From an uncultured Acetatifactor sp. (lineage in GTDB: Bacteria > Bacillota > Clostridia > Lachnospirales > Lachnospiraceae): a stretch of 64,000 nt of DNA. The stretch lies in the NCBI GenBank assembly GCA_910585805.1, contig CAJUFB010000006.1, positions 1-64,000 of the forward strand, written 5' to 3'. Positions within the stretch are counted from its first letter, which is position 1. Each line of letters opens with the position of its first letter. The position numbers were made by a program, and so were the translations under genes. Positions 1 through 8,822 of this stretch are shown here, piece after piece. The notes under the pieces were generated by a model. That model was not told the DNA's origin and ran no database searches. It saw only the letters and a list, made by a program, of their open reading frames with translations.

Positions 1-20
1 TTTTAGAATTATACGCTTTT

Positions 21-1181
21 TTATCGCCACGACCCCAAAATGTTTTCGTACTTATTGAGCTCGTCTGGTGAAATGCTACGCTCGCCGGATAAGGCATTGA
101 GAGCGTCATCCGGGTCATAAATATATTTGCCGTTTTCACCGGGGGAAAATCTGGCGGGAATTATTAGTTGGCCCTCAAAAGCTGTAGTATTGCCATCCTC
201 ATCCGTCATTCTATAATCCGGCTTCTGCTGGGCAGAGGTTGCGAAAGCCGTAGTCGCGCAAAAAATCAGAGAGAGTGCAAGAACAAGTGAAAAAATGCTG
301 GTTTTCTTATACTTCATAATTGCAGTTATCCTTTCTTCAATCGAATTTTTATTAAAGTTGTTACATAGCGGGGTGAAACCACTCCTTGTTTCTTCCATGC
401 TGATTAGTGTCCGCGCATAAGCCGCCCTTGTGTTTTCCCCAAAAAGCCGGACGACTGTCTCATCACAAGACAGCTCAATATCCCGGTTTGCGAGAATATA
501 CATAGCCCACACCAAAGGATTAAACCAATGCACACACAGCGCCGCAATCAGCACTAATTTTTTGATGCTGTCAAAACGCCGGATATGCACATATTCGTGC
601 GCCAAGACGTATTTCAGCGCCTTTGTATTTTCCCATTCGGTAGACGTTGGCAGCAAAATCACCGGACGGAAGACGCCGTAAGTGAGCGGGGACGAAAAGC
701 GGCTGGATTGCCGAACCGAAATTGAGCGTTTCAGCCGATGGGTTTTCAACCAGTTTTGAATAAAGGCGTTATCTATCGGCAAAGATGTTTGAAATTCTTG
801 TCGGCACTTCCAGTATGCGATGGCAAAGACCAAAGCGCAGACCAGCACGCCAACAGCCCAGACAATCACCCACACAGAAATGGAACTTGCGGCATTTGAA
901 ATATTTCCGGGCATAGCAGCCATTTGCCCTGTTATTTCAGTCGGCAACATTCCAACAGCCTGCGGGCCTTTTGTGGTGGGTACTGCGGGTGTATGATTGC
1001 CGATCAGCGAATACACGCTAAACGCAGAGGGAACAGAGAACGGGAGCAACAGCCGCGCAACCGCTATTCCCCAGAGTGCTAAAAAAGTCTATTTGGGTAA
1101 CAGGTTGACTGCCAGAGTGCGTATAACGATAATTGCCAAAATCATCACGCCCCCCGCAAAACTCATTTGCAACAGGCTCAT
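21..1181 (-). pseudogene. M56/BlaR1-like membrane peptidase gene interrupted by an in-frame TAG
   Basis: This gene resembles the M56 (BlaR1/MecR1) family: membrane-bound zinc peptidases that sense a signal and inactivate a partner BlaI repressor. The reading frame starts with an ATG at 1181, only 10 bases after the blaI stop, and runs 30 codons before a TAG at 1091-1089. The same frame then continues open to 21. The downstream part carries the zinc motif HEYVH, a following RRFD, and hydrophobic stretches including one near residue 55 of that part. Family members usually read Leu-Pro-Lys-Lys-Thr-Phe at the stop position, so a Lys codon AAG or AAA changed to TAG is the simplest explanation. A TTG at 1049 could restart translation but would lose the first membrane segment. 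The C-terminus is short and ends close to the window edge. M56 identity is fairly sure; loss of function is inferred. Confidence 0.8.
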
Positions 1182-1191
1182 TTGCACCACC

Positions 1192-1551
1192 TCACTCCAG
1201 GTCACCGACAATCTGTCTCAGCTTTTCGATCTGCGCGGCAGTTAATTTTTTCCGCCCCAGCAGGGCCGCGAACAGCTTGTCGGCGGAGCCGTCATACACC
1301 TTGTTAATCAGTTCGTTCGTTTCCGCCTCCTGCACATCCTCTTTCGGCACAAGCGCGTGGCACATGAAACCGGGCTCGGAGCGTTCAATCGCGCCTTTTT
1401 TAATACAACGCTTGATTAGGGTATAGGTCGTATTGACATTCCAGCCCAATTCCTCGGTCAGCAGTTTGGCAATATGTTTTGCGGGAACATCGCCATCGCG
1501 CCAAAGGACAGACATCACTTTCAACTCAGAGTCGAAAAGTTTAATATCCAT
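1192..1551 (-). CDS. blaI: BlaI/MecI-family transcriptional repressor (first copy)
   Basis: A 119-residue winged-helix repressor of the BlaI/MecI/CopY family. It begins MDIKLFDSELKVMSVLW, and the recognition-helix region reads NVNTTYTLIKRC, both typical of the family; length is also typical. Such proteins bind DNA as dimers and repress their own operon until cleaved by the partner M56 peptidase, whose gene follows 10 bases downstream. The start ATG at 1551 has an AAAGGAGG site just upstream. A dyad covers the -10 box of its promoter, so autorepression is likely. With the partner gene carrying a stop codon, the repressor may be uninducible. It is about half identical by eye to the second BlaI at 41296. 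Confidence 0.9.
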   Translation of the reverse strand: MDIKLFDSELKVMSVLWRDGDVPAKHIAKLLTEELGWNVNTTYTLIKRCIKKGAIERSEPGFMCHALVPKEDVQEAETNELINKVYDGSADKLFAALLGRKKLTAAQIEKLRQIVGDLE

Positions 1552-1569
1552 TCAATCACACCTCCTTTT

Positions 1570-1640
1570 AAGACTGTAGTAGTAGCTACAAGCAAATACT
1601 ACCACAGTCTTAATCTATTGTCAATACTACTTTGGTCTTA
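1570..1640 (-). promoter_or_regulatory. blaI promoter with overlapping operator dyad
   Basis: On the minus strand a -35 TTGACA (1624-1619) and a -10 TAGTAT (1601-1596) are spaced 17 bases. The 15-base arms 1570-1584 and 1597-1611 form an inverted repeat with one mismatch (AAGACTGTAGTAGTA against its complement), so the dyad covers the -10 box and start region. A third, weaker half-site (TACTAC...GGTCTTA, 1625-1640) lies just upstream of the -35. This is the arrangement expected for autoregulation by the adjacent BlaI; binding itself is inferred. Confidence 0.7.
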
Positions 1641-1715
1641 AAAATAAAAATAGGGCAACACCGTGAAAGTGCCGTCCCGGCTTTGGGACAAAATGTCTCA
1701 AAGCACAGCCGCCTC

Positions 1716-1920
1716 ATGTTAGCATTTGTGGAACGAATAGAGCGCAGGACATATAAACATCCCCCCCTGCCGAACGTGCCCGGAAACATCAGCCACTATA
1801 CCCTTATCAGGCTGGCGAAGTTTTACGGCGTGACCGCCGACTATCTGCCAGGGCTGACAGAAACAAGAAATCATCCAACCGCAAATCTTGCAGACCTGCG
1901 GCACTTTGCTGACAGGCAAC
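1716..1920 (+). pseudogene. Remnant of an XRE/Cro-type HTH regulator
   Basis: The plus frame from about 1716 contains HYTLIRLAKFYGVTADYL, the C-terminal helix pattern of Cro/C1-type helix-turn-helix proteins (usual form: L-I-R-L-A-x-F-Y-G-V-S-x-D-Y-L-L-G). The residues that follow, GLTETRNHP, also fit this family. The first helices of the domain are missing or scrambled, and the frame runs on into sequence that is antisense to the histidine kinase gene. No complete gene can be built. It is best read as a truncated piece left from an earlier mobile or phage-type insertion. Confidence 0.5.
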
Positions 1921-1992
1921 CAAGGCGGCAAAGCTTTAAAGTGGCTTCCCGCCCAACAGGTACAGGAGAAAAGGGCCGGGAGGGCCGCCGGT

Positions 1993-3069
1993 TCATTTCG
2001 CTGTGGGGACGGAAAAATAGAATACCACACCATCCTCCCGGTTCGCAGCGCCGTAGGGAAACTGCTGCATGGAAAGAATCTGCGCCACGATGGCAAGGCC
2101 CAGCCCGGAGCCGCTGTAGGCTGCGTCCCGGTCCCGGTAGAATTTCGTCCAGATTTTGGGCAGGGTTTCCGGTGGGATAGGGGCGCCCTCGTTATAGACG
2201 GAAAAGTCCAATGTGCTGCCGTTTTTCTGGAGGGACAGTTTCAGTATGCCGTCTGGACGTACATTTTTCTTCGCATTGACGATTAGATTGTCCAGAACCT
2301 GTTCCATCCGCCCCTTGTCGGCCTCCACATAGACGGGCTGTTTTGGCAGTTCATACTGCAGTTCAAAATCAGTGTCCGGCATATCCAGCAGCAGGCGGCC
2401 CGCCACGGTCTCCAGGAATTCCACAAAGTCAAAGCGCTCCGGCAGAAGAACGACGGCTCCGTTTTCCAGCGCGGACAGGTCCAGCAGGGTGGTGATCAGG
2501 CCGCTCATGCGCTCCGTCTCCCGGATGATGACCTGGGAGTAAGCCTGCCGCCTGGATTCGTTCTGTTCGTCCTGCAGTCCCTCCGCATAAGCCCGGATGA
2601 CGCTCAGGGGCGTTTTCATTTCGTGGGAGAGATTGTCCGAAAGTTCTTTCCGCTCTGTCAACAGGCGCTGTTTCCGGTCCACGTCCTGTTCCAGTTTCCG
2701 GTTGGCCTCTTCCAGGGCGGCAAATGCCTGCTGCAGGTTTTCCGCCATTTTATTCAGGCTTGCGGACAGCTCTTCCAATTCATCCCCGGTGTCCACGGCA
2801 CAGGGCGCGGAAAAGTCCAACCGCGCCATCCGGCAGGCCGCCCGGTTCAGCCTGGAGACAGGCTTCGAGATAAAACGTCCCATCAGATAATCCAATCCCA
2901 GCACCAGGAGGATGACGAACCCAAGCCACAGCAGGAGAGCGATATCAGGATGGAAAGGCAGCCTGGTGGAGACCATATAGGAGATGACCAGGAGGAATCC
3001 TGTCAGTTTGGAGACTATAATAATTCTATTTCGTATACTTCTCGTTGTAAATGCGTTTTTTATTTTCAT
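1993..3069 (-). CDS. Sensor histidine kinase (HAMP, HisKA, HATPase_c)
   Basis: A 358-residue membrane histidine kinase. The N-terminus has two hydrophobic segments (about residues 20-33 and 42-63) with only a short outside loop between them. A HAMP-like linker and coiled coil follow (about 64-140), then the H-box with SHEMKTPLS (phosphorylated His near 150) and the catalytic domain with an N-box NLIVNAKKN and G2 box GSGLGLAI. The G1 motif is atypical (NEGAPIP), which is common in kinases of the intramembrane-sensing and VanS-like groups. Its ATG overlaps the stop of the response regulator gene by 4 bases (ATGA), so the two are translationally coupled. No target gene lies next to the pair, so the signal is unknown. 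Confidence 0.92.
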   Translation of the reverse strand: MKIKNAFTTRSIRNRIIIVSKLTGFLLVISYMVSTRLPFHPDIALLLWLGFVILLVLGLDYLMGRFISKPVSRLNRAACRMARLDFSAPCAVDTGDELEELSASLNKMAENLQQAFAALEEANRKLEQDVDRKQRLLTERKELSDNLSHEMKTPLSVIRAYAEGLQDEQNESRRQAYSQVIIRETERMSGLITTLLDLSALENGAVVLLPERFDFVEFLETVAGRLLLDMPDTDFELQYELPKQPVYVEADKGRMEQVLDNLIVNAKKNVRPDGILKLSLQKNGSTLDFSVYNEGAPIPPETLPKIWTKFYRDRDAAYSGSGLGLAIVAQILSMQQFPYGAANREDGVVFYFSVPTAK

Positions 3070-3734
3070 GCCGTCACCTCGAACTTGTAACCGGAGCGAA
3101 TGAGGGTTACGATATAGCTTCCTGCGCTTCCCAATTTCTGCCGCAGGGTTTTGATATGAGTGTCCACGGTCCTTGTGGTTCCCTCAAATTCATATCCCCA
3201 GATTCGGTTCAAAAGCTGTTCTCTGGTGAACAACTGCCCCGGGTTGGTCATGAAAAGGCGAAGCAGTTCATATTCCTTGTAGGTCAGGGAGATTTCCTGC
3301 CCATCCAGAAAGACCCTGCGGGAGGCGGGGACTATGGAAATCTTTCCGGCGCTCATGTTGTCTGCCGGAAGGGCGGAAGAGCGGCGCAACAGGGCGTTGG
3401 CCTTGGCCAGCAGCACTTTGGGGCTGAAAGGTTTCGTCATATAGTCGTCAGCGCCCAGATGATAGCCTTTGAGCTTATCCTCCTCCCCATCCCTGGCGGT
3501 GAGCAGGATGATCGGGAGGCTGCTCATTTCCCTTGCCAATTTGCAGACGCTGAAGCCGTCCAGGTGGGGCATCATGATATCCAGAATCATCAGATCCACA
3601 GAATTGTTCTTCAGCAGCATCAGCGCGTCCACGCCGTCCTCCGCCGTAAGGCAGCTGTGCCCGCCCCGCCGCATATATTCGGCAATGATTTCCTGCATGT
3701 TCTTTTCGTCTTCCACAATCAGAATGCTCGCCAT
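3066..3734 (-). CDS. OmpR/PhoB-family response regulator
   Basis: A 222-residue DNA-binding response regulator. The receiver domain (about 1-115) starts with ILIVEDEKN and has the phosphoacceptor Asp in LMILDIMMP, followed by LLTAR and the conserved Lys in MTKPFSP. The C-terminal winged helix (about 125-222) contains LTYKEYELLRLF and TRTVDTHIKTLRQKLG, typical of OmpR/PhoB members. The ATG at 3734 is chosen because the domain starts there and an AGGGGGA site precedes it; an upstream in-frame extension to 3899 has no domain content. The gene is first in an operon with the kinase that overlaps its stop codon. Confidence 0.93.
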   Translation of the reverse strand: MASILIVEDEKNMQEIIAEYMRRGGHSCLTAEDGVDALMLLKNNSVDLMILDIMMPHLDGFSVCKLAREMSSLPIILLTARDGEEDKLKGYHLGADDYMTKPFSPKVLLAKANALLRRSSALPADNMSAGKISIVPASRRVFLDGQEISLTYKEYELLRLFMTNPGQLFTREQLLNRIWGYEFEGTTRTVDTHIKTLRQKLGSAGSYIVTLIRSGYKFEVTA

Positions 3735-3840
3735 GTGCTCTGTCCCCCTTCCTGTCCTGTGATACGGACGCCGCTTCCGCTCAGCTTTCAATCTTTTCCC
3801 ATTATATTTCTTCTCTTCGGAAAATACAAGAACCTGTTTT

Positions 3841-4875
3841 TTAGATGTGCAGCCTGTTGTCTCTGATAAATCGCTTCTTTCGCGGATCACCTTCTGCACG
3901 GTAAACGGTCAGGCTCTCCAGATCAAATATGGAACTCCAAACGGTTTCAAAATCCGGTTCATTATCATATTGGCACATAAAGCCGTACTCACCCCGTAAC
4001 AGCTGCATGGTGGTTTCGATGAGGTCATCTTTTAGCAGCCCTGAAGAAAAGCTGTCCATGACTGTCTTATAACGTCTGCGGGAATCGTAATCATTCCCAT
4101 GTGCATCGTCATAGGGCCTCATCTCATCGGAAACAAAGCTGTTGACGGTGCAGACTATCCTGTCCTCGTGAAAAATTTCTGCTTCACGGATCTTTTTTTG
4201 AGTCGGCGTACATTCAACCACCACCATCCTGCCGCTTTTGTCCGCAAGTAAAATGTTGCAGTTGGAAGCGACTGGCAGCTTACAAAGCAGCGAAACCGCC
4301 TGCTCGGTATTATCTGCTTTTTCAAGCAGATAACGCACAATAAAGCATGAGTTAAACCCTGCCCGTATCTTTTTAAGCTCTGTCATCACAAATGTCATTG
4401 CCACGGCAAGCCCATGTTCATTCAGTCCTTCTTCCCCATTGATGAAAGAAGAAGTAGTGATATGAAATCTGTTTCCGCCCGTCGGTGCGTAGATTTCGCT
4501 TTTGCATCCGTCCCGCAAAAAAGGCGGCAGGTCGTTATTTCTGCCATATATCAATTTGCCGTTTCTTGTGTAGGCAAAAGCGGTACAGCCGCGAATCTCC
4601 ACAGGGAAGTTGTTTTCCAGATTATACATACAGCAGCCCATGCACAGCATCCATGAAGCAAAATGCAGATAGTCCGCTCCTATGGTGTCACTCACCCCTC
4701 TTATTTCCTCACATACTTCCGGGAAAAACTTTCTTAATGCTTTCTCGCTCTGCCTTCCGTGTTCCAGTTGAAAATCGTCTAACTGAAGCGGAAAAGTGAG
4801 CCGGCATTTGTTAAAAATCTTTCCGCGTTTCATCCCCATTTCGTAGTGGCCGCCTTTCAGTCTTAAATGATACAT
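3841..4875 (-). CDS. C45-family autoproteolytic acyltransferase/hydrolase
   Basis: A 344-residue protein resembling the C45 (acyl-CoA:6-aminopenicillanate acyltransferase-like) family of Ntn hydrolases. These are usually self-cleaved so that an internal Cys becomes the N-terminal nucleophile. Here the candidate is the Cys in RGCTAF near residue 96, followed by the family-like GRNNDLPP, NEHGLAVAMTFV and SNCNILLAD segments. There is no signal peptide, so it is probably cytoplasmic. Substrate is unknown; relatives act on amide bonds of penicillins, bile salts or acylated amino acids. The start has an AAGGAGG site 12 bases upstream. It is transcribed in the same direction as the two-component pair but about 105 bases before it. 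Family assignment is moderately sure; the substrate is not. Confidence 0.72.
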   Translation of the reverse strand: MYHLRLKGGHYEMGMKRGKIFNKCRLTFPLQLDDFQLEHGRQSEKALRKFFPEVCEEIRGVSDTIGADYLHFASWMLCMGCCMYNLENNFPVEIRGCTAFAYTRNGKLIYGRNNDLPPFLRDGCKSEIYAPTGGNRFHITTSSFINGEEGLNEHGLAVAMTFVMTELKKIRAGFNSCFIVRYLLEKADNTEQAVSLLCKLPVASNCNILLADKSGRMVVVECTPTQKKIREAEIFHEDRIVCTVNSFVSDEMRPYDDAHGNDYDSRRRYKTVMDSFSSGLLKDDLIETTMQLLRGEYGFMCQYDNEPDFETVWSSIFDLESLTVYRAEGDPRKKRFIRDNRLHI

Positions 4876-5338
4876 CTTACATCAGTCCTCCTTTTTTGAG
4901 CATAATCCTTATCTCTGAATATCCGCATACTGCCCGTACAGAGCGGATACAAATCAGAATAGCCTGATCTGCATTATATTTCCTTTCTTTTTTTGCTGTC
5001 TTTTGTACACTTTAATATTGATTGTAATCTGAACAAAAAAATATATAATAGAACCACAGAGGCAAGGAGAAGCAGTTGAGGTTACAAACGGCTGATTCGG
5101 GCACAGATTGCCAGAGAAATGCAATCTGCAAAGAGAGGTCAGTGACACGGCATCCGGATTTCAGGATTTGACATGCACACATATAGAACGGAATACAGAA
5201 ACGAGAGGAAGCAAAAACTGCAATGTATAATGAATATGACAATGAAAAGAGGATTATTATGCTTGCGTTTCCTGCGTAAATGTGTTTTAATAGTAACAGG
5301 CATATTGTTAAAAAAATATCAAAGGAGAGGCTAAGCAT
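4876..5338. other. Intergenic region between divergent genes; promoter-like sites only
   Basis: This AT-rich gap separates the minus-strand C45 gene from the plus-strand hydrogenase gene. Two weak plus-strand promoter candidates are visible: TTGTAA (5022-5027) with TATAAT (5044-5049) at 16 bases, and TTGCGT (5263-5268) with TTTAAT (5286-5291) at 17 bases. An AAGGAGAG ribosome site lies at about 5322. No convincing gene is seen in the gap. Confidence 0.4.
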
Positions 5339-6841
5339 ATGAGCAGTATGAGAGGAATCGATACACCGGTCAGACAGCGCAGACGCCGGGTTTTTAAGGA
5401 AGTCGCGAACCTGGCATATAATTCTGTGAATCTGAAGGATGATATGGAGGCACTGCCCTACCAGATTGTGGATTATGAAGAATCCCGGTATCGGGAAAGC
5501 GTCTATCGTGACCGCGCGATTATCCGTGAGCGTATCCGCCTGGCCATGGGCATGAGTCTGCGCCCGGAGAACCGTGAGCGTCCCGGGCATCTGACCCAGG
5601 GGCTGGAAGAGAGCAATATCGGGGAAAAATATTATGAACCGCCTCTGATGCAGGTTATCCCATCGGCCTGCAACGCATGCCCGGAGAATCATTACGAGGT
5701 AACCAGTTCCTGCATGGGCTGTGTGGCACATCCCTGTCACAGCGTCTGCCCCAGGGGCGCCATTTCCATGGTGAACGGCAAGTCCGTCATTGACCAGGAA
5801 AAATGTATCAAATGCGGCAAATGCAAGGATGTCTGTCCCTACGATGCCATCTGTCATAAGGAACGTCCCTGTAAGGCGGCCTGCGGCGTGAATGCCATCA
5901 AGTCCGACAGGTTCGGGCGTGCCTATATAGACAATGATATGTGTGTCTCCTGCGGCATGTGCATGGTCAGTTGTCCCTTTGGCGCCATAGCGGATAAATC
6001 CCAGATATTCCAGCTGATCCGTGCCATGCAGTCGGGGAAGAAGATTATCGCTCAGGTAGCGCCCGCCTTTGTGGGGCAGTTCGGGCCGAAGGTGACGCCG
6101 GAGATGTTCAAGACCGCTTTGAAGGAACTGGGGTTTGCGGATGTCTATGAGACGGCAATCGGCGCGGACTTGGGCTGTATGGCGGAGGCGGAGCATTATG
6201 TGAATGAAGTGGCTTCCGGAAAGCAGTCCTTTGCGCTGACTTCCTGCTGTCCTTCCTGGTCCGTGATGGCGAAGCACCTGTTCCCCGAGACCATCGACAA
6301 GATCAGCAATGCCCTGACTCCCATGGTGGCCACGGCAAGGATTATCAAGCAGGAGCATCCGGATGCTTCGGTGGTGTTCATAGGCCCCTGTGCGTCCAAG
6401 AAGCTGGAGGCGAGCCGCAGAACGATCCGTTCCGACGTGGATTTTGTTATCACCTTCGAGGAACTGACCGGAATGTTTGAGGCGAAAGGGATTCTTCTGG
6501 ATGAGATTCAGGCGATGGATGAAATGCAGGATGCCACGGGGGCCGGCAGAGGCTATGGCGTGGCCGGCGGTGTGGCAGGTGCCATTGAGGAATGCATCAA
6601 AACCTATTATCCGGGCACGGAATTAAAAATCGAACATGCGGAAGGTCTGACGGAATGTAAGAAAATGCTGCTGCTTGCAAAGGCAGGGAAGAAGAACGGC
6701 TGCCTGATCGAGGGAATGGCATGCCCCGGAGGCTGTGTGGCCGGAGCCGGCACCAACATCACGATCGCCCAGGCCGCAAAGGAAGTGGCCAAATTCAAAG
6801 CCCAGGCCAAAGAAGCCGTTCCCGGAGAAGTGCAGCGATGA
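5339..6841 (+). CDS. Monomeric [FeFe] hydrogenase, group B type
   Basis: A 500-residue iron-only hydrogenase that exchanges protons, electrons and H2, normally with ferredoxin in the cytoplasm. The N-terminal half carries Cys-rich iron-sulfur motifs: CNACPENH, CMGCVAHPCHSVC, CIKCGKCKDVCP and CVSCGMCMVSCP. The H-cluster domain has the three signatures L1 TSCCPSW (about residue 300), L2 GPCASKK (about 348) and L3 EGMACPGGC (about 457). L1 with Ser in place of the usual Gly, and the L2 beginning with Gly, fit the poorly characterised group B enzymes more than the bifurcating HydABC type. No hydABC partner or maturase genes are nearby. An AAGGAGAG site precedes the ATG. Enzyme class is sure; physiological direction is inferred. 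Confidence 0.93.
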   Translation: MSSMRGIDTPVRQRRRRVFKEVANLAYNSVNLKDDMEALPYQIVDYEESRYRESVYRDRAIIRERIRLAMGMSLRPENRERPGHLTQGLEESNIGEKYYEPPLMQVIPSACNACPENHYEVTSSCMGCVAHPCHSVCPRGAISMVNGKSVIDQEKCIKCGKCKDVCPYDAICHKERPCKAACGVNAIKSDRFGRAYIDNDMCVSCGMCMVSCPFGAIADKSQIFQLIRAMQSGKKIIAQVAPAFVGQFGPKVTPEMFKTALKELGFADVYETAIGADLGCMAEAEHYVNEVASGKQSFALTSCCPSWSVMAKHLFPETIDKISNALTPMVATARIIKQEHPDASVVFIGPCASKKLEASRRTIRSDVDFVITFEELTGMFEAKGILLDEIQAMDEMQDATGAGRGYGVAGGVAGAIEECIKTYYPGTELKIEHAEGLTECKKMLLLAKAGKKNGCLIEGMACPGGCVAGAGTNITIAQAAKEVAKFKAQAKEAVPGEVQR

Positions 6842-6906
6842 GGGAAGAAAGCAAGTGTACCATTGCAGTTATAAAAAACCAGTTATAAAAAGCAGATAAA
6901 AAAATC

Positions 6907-6935
6907 TTGACACAATCATCGAAAGGGAGTAATAT
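6907..6935 (+). promoter_or_regulatory. Promoter of the tryptophan operon leader
   Basis: TTGACA (6907-6912) and TAATAT (6930-6935) are separated by 17 bases. A TATAAT also begins at 6933 but at a less favourable 20-base spacing. The T-box leader begins just downstream, so this is the likely start of the trp operon transcript. Confidence 0.7.
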
Positions 6936-6941
6936 AATAAA

Positions 6942-7279
6942 CACAGACGCAGTACTGCATTAAAGCAATAAAGCAAAATTGAATAGCGGAACCAAACCGT
7001 AGATGTGGAGATAAAAACGGATCGTGCACTTACAGAGAGGCCGGATGCTGAGAAAGGCCAGGACGCAGGCTGTTAAATGGACCACGGAGGGTACAAGGAA
7101 CGAAGCTTATGGCTTTTAGTATTTTGTAACGTAGGGCATACGTCAGTTGCCGGGGATATGATGGTATCCTGATAAGTGCACCCGTATTTCGGGTGAAGCA
7201 AGGTGGCACCGCGGATAGATTATTTTTGATCTGATTCCGTCCTTGACAAAATGTACAGTTTTGTCAGGGACGTTTTTTT
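6942..7279 (+). promoter_or_regulatory. T-box leader, tRNA-Trp specific
   Basis: A T-box riboswitch leader of about 340 bases. The conserved T-box AAGGTGGCACCGCGG is at 7200-7214. The upstream stem I region includes an AGAGA-type bulge and a GCTGAGAAAGG apical segment. On the descending side of stem I, UGG at 7078-7080 followed by a purine is in the place expected for the specifier, which pairs with the tRNA-Trp anticodon. Uncharged tRNA-Trp would stabilise the antiterminator and allow read-through into the trp genes. The specifier assignment rests on position and the adjoining pairing, not on a folded model. Confidence 0.9.
7238..7279 (+). terminator. Intrinsic terminator of the trp T-box leader
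   Basis: Arms 7238-7251 and 7259-7272 pair over 14 bases with one G-U (CGTCCTTGACAAAA against TTTTGTCAGGGACG), with a 7-base loop and a run of seven T at 7273-7279. Its 5' arm overlaps the segment expected to pair with the T-box, as in standard T-box switches. Confidence 0.93.
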
Positions 7280-7467
7280 ATGCATGAAAGCGGTTTTTTC
7301 AGAAGAAACCGCGGCAGGTTTTCCGGTTCTGCAGGGGAGCGTGTCCTGGACTGCGGGAGAGAAGAACGCTTATGGACATTTGCTGTAAAAGCAACATTCC
7401 TGTCTGCGGAAGCAAACGGCAATTACCTGTAAAATGAATTGCAAATCGGGAAAGGAGTAACTTATTT

Positions 7468-7557
7468 ATGAAAATACGTCCAACACTGGAAGAATGTATG
7501 GAATCAGCCGCCGGGGGTAAGTACGGGGAGTCCAGTTTCATCCGGAATCCATATTGA
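7468..7557 (+). pseudogene. trpE: Probable trpE 5' stub (anthranilate synthase component I remnant)
   Basis: An ATG at 7468 sits behind a strong AAAGGAG site about 190 bases after the T-box terminator, exactly where the first gene of the operon should start. The product begins MKIRPTLEECMESAAGG, which fits the usual N-terminus of clostridial TrpE (a PTLEE-type opening), but it stops after 29 codons at a TGA at 7555. No later TrpE sequence and no trpG are found before trpD. The sequence just downstream is a copy of a repeat also found after trpA. A deletion of trpE and trpG is the simplest reading. The short match makes the trpE label probable, not certain. Confidence 0.5.
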
Positions 7558-7587
7558 CGCCGGAGGGATACCGGATTATGGAGAATT

Positions 7588-7685
7588 TCATCGGAAAATG
7601 ACTTCCGCAATTTCCCTCTGATTACAGGGTTCGCGAAGCGGTTCCTGTAATATGCTTAGGCAAAACTCTGAAATACAATAAAAAG
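7588..7685 (+). repeat. Intergenic repeat copy 1 (before trpD)
   Basis: This stretch matches 12718-12815 after trpA. The best part is 7605-7650 versus 12743-12788, about 45 bases with roughly five differences, centred on GATTACAGGGTTC and TCCTGTAAT. Both copies open with TCGGAAAAT. The inner ATTACAGG and CCTGTAAT segments form an 8-base hairpin stem in both copies. Confidence 0.7.
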
Positions 7686-7773
7686 CAAAATGGATGGGTA
7701 CAATGCAAAAAATATAAAACGGAAGCTTATTTCTTCATAATTCTTACAGAAAATCGGGAAAGGAAAAGCAGAT

Positions 7774-8796
7774 ATGATAAACGAAGCAATCGTCAAATTA
7801 GCAAAAAAAGAGGATATCGGTTACGAGATGGCAAGAGAGGCCATGAATGAGATTATGGAAGGGCGGGCAACAGAGGTGCAGAAAAGCGCCTATCTGACGG
7901 CTTTCAGCATGAAGGGGGAGACCATTGAGGAAATCACAGGCTCCGCGGAGGAAATGCGCAGTCACGCCCTTCAGGTAAAACACGGGCTGAGCGATGTGCT
8001 GGAGATTGTGGGCACCGGAGGAGACGGCTCCAATTCCTTCAATATCTCCACCACAGCCGCAATCATCATTTCGGCGGCGGGAGTAGCTGTGGCAAAACAC
8101 GGAAACCGGGCGGCCAGTTCCAGATCCGGCGCGGCGGACTGCCTGGAGGCGCTGGGGGTGAATATTTCCATGGAACCGGAACAGGCGGCAAAGCTCCTCC
8201 AAAATGCCGGCATCTGCTTCCTTTTCGCCCAGAAGTACCACTCTGCCATGAAGTATGTGGGACCTGTCCGCAGGGAACTGGGCATCCGGACCATATTTAA
8301 TATTCTGGGCCCGTTGACCAATCCGGCCAATCCTACCATGGAGATTATGGGCGTTTTTGACGAGAGTCTTCTGGAGAGCATGGCGCATGTACTGTCCAAT
8401 CTGGGCGTAAAGAAGGGAATGGTGGTATACGGAATGGAGAAGCTGGATGAGATTTCCATTTGCGGCCCCACCAGAGCCTGCATATTCAGGGACAATACAT
8501 TTGAAAGCCGTACCATTGTCCCGGAAGATGTGGGCCTGAAAAGCTACGGGATGGAAGAACTGAAGGGCGGAACACCAAAGGAGAACGCTGCCATCACCCT
8601 GTCCATTCTGAAAGGAGAGGAAAAGGGTGCGAAGCGGGACGCAGCAGTCATAAACGCGGCAGCCGCGCTGTTTGTAGCGGATAAGGCCCCCGGTCTGAAG
8701 GAAGCTGTCAGGCTGGCGGAGGAGACGATTGACAGCGGCAGGGCTTTCGCGCAGCTGGAGAAATTTATCCGGTACTCGAATCTGGAACAGACGTGA
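7774..8796 (+). CDS. trpD: Anthranilate phosphoribosyltransferase
   Basis: A 340-residue TrpD that joins anthranilate and PRPP to give phosphoribosyl-anthranilate, step 2 of tryptophan synthesis. It has the PRPP-binding GTGGDGSNSFNIST (about residues 71-84), the KHGNRAASSRSGAAD segment and NILGPLTNP, with family-typical length. It is a free-standing TrpD, not a TrpGD fusion. The ATG has an AAAGGAAAAG site. It is now the first intact gene after the T-box leader, about 490 bases downstream of the terminator, because trpE and trpG are missing. It is followed by trpC after 26 bases. Confidence 0.97.
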   Translation: MINEAIVKLAKKEDIGYEMAREAMNEIMEGRATEVQKSAYLTAFSMKGETIEEITGSAEEMRSHALQVKHGLSDVLEIVGTGGDGSNSFNISTTAAIIISAAGVAVAKHGNRAASSRSGAADCLEALGVNISMEPEQAAKLLQNAGICFLFAQKYHSAMKYVGPVRRELGIRTIFNILGPLTNPANPTMEIMGVFDESLLESMAHVLSNLGVKKGMVVYGMEKLDEISICGPTRACIFRDNTFESRTIVPEDVGLKSYGMEELKGGTPKENAAITLSILKGEEKGAKRDAAVINAAAALFVADKAPGLKEAVRLAEETIDSGRAFAQLEKFIRYSNLEQT

Positions 8797-8822
8797 AATG
8801 ATAAAACAGACAGGGGTGCAAA

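Noticed and set aside
1993..3734. Vancomycin resistance vanRS
   Set aside because: The two-component pair resembles VanRS in architecture, but no vanHAX or other van genes are nearby and many other OmpR systems look the same.
5012..6358. 448-codon open frame on the minus strand
   Set aside because: It lies antisense to the hydrogenase gene, whose iron-sulfur and H-cluster motifs are unmistakable; the antisense product is His/Leu-rich without domains.
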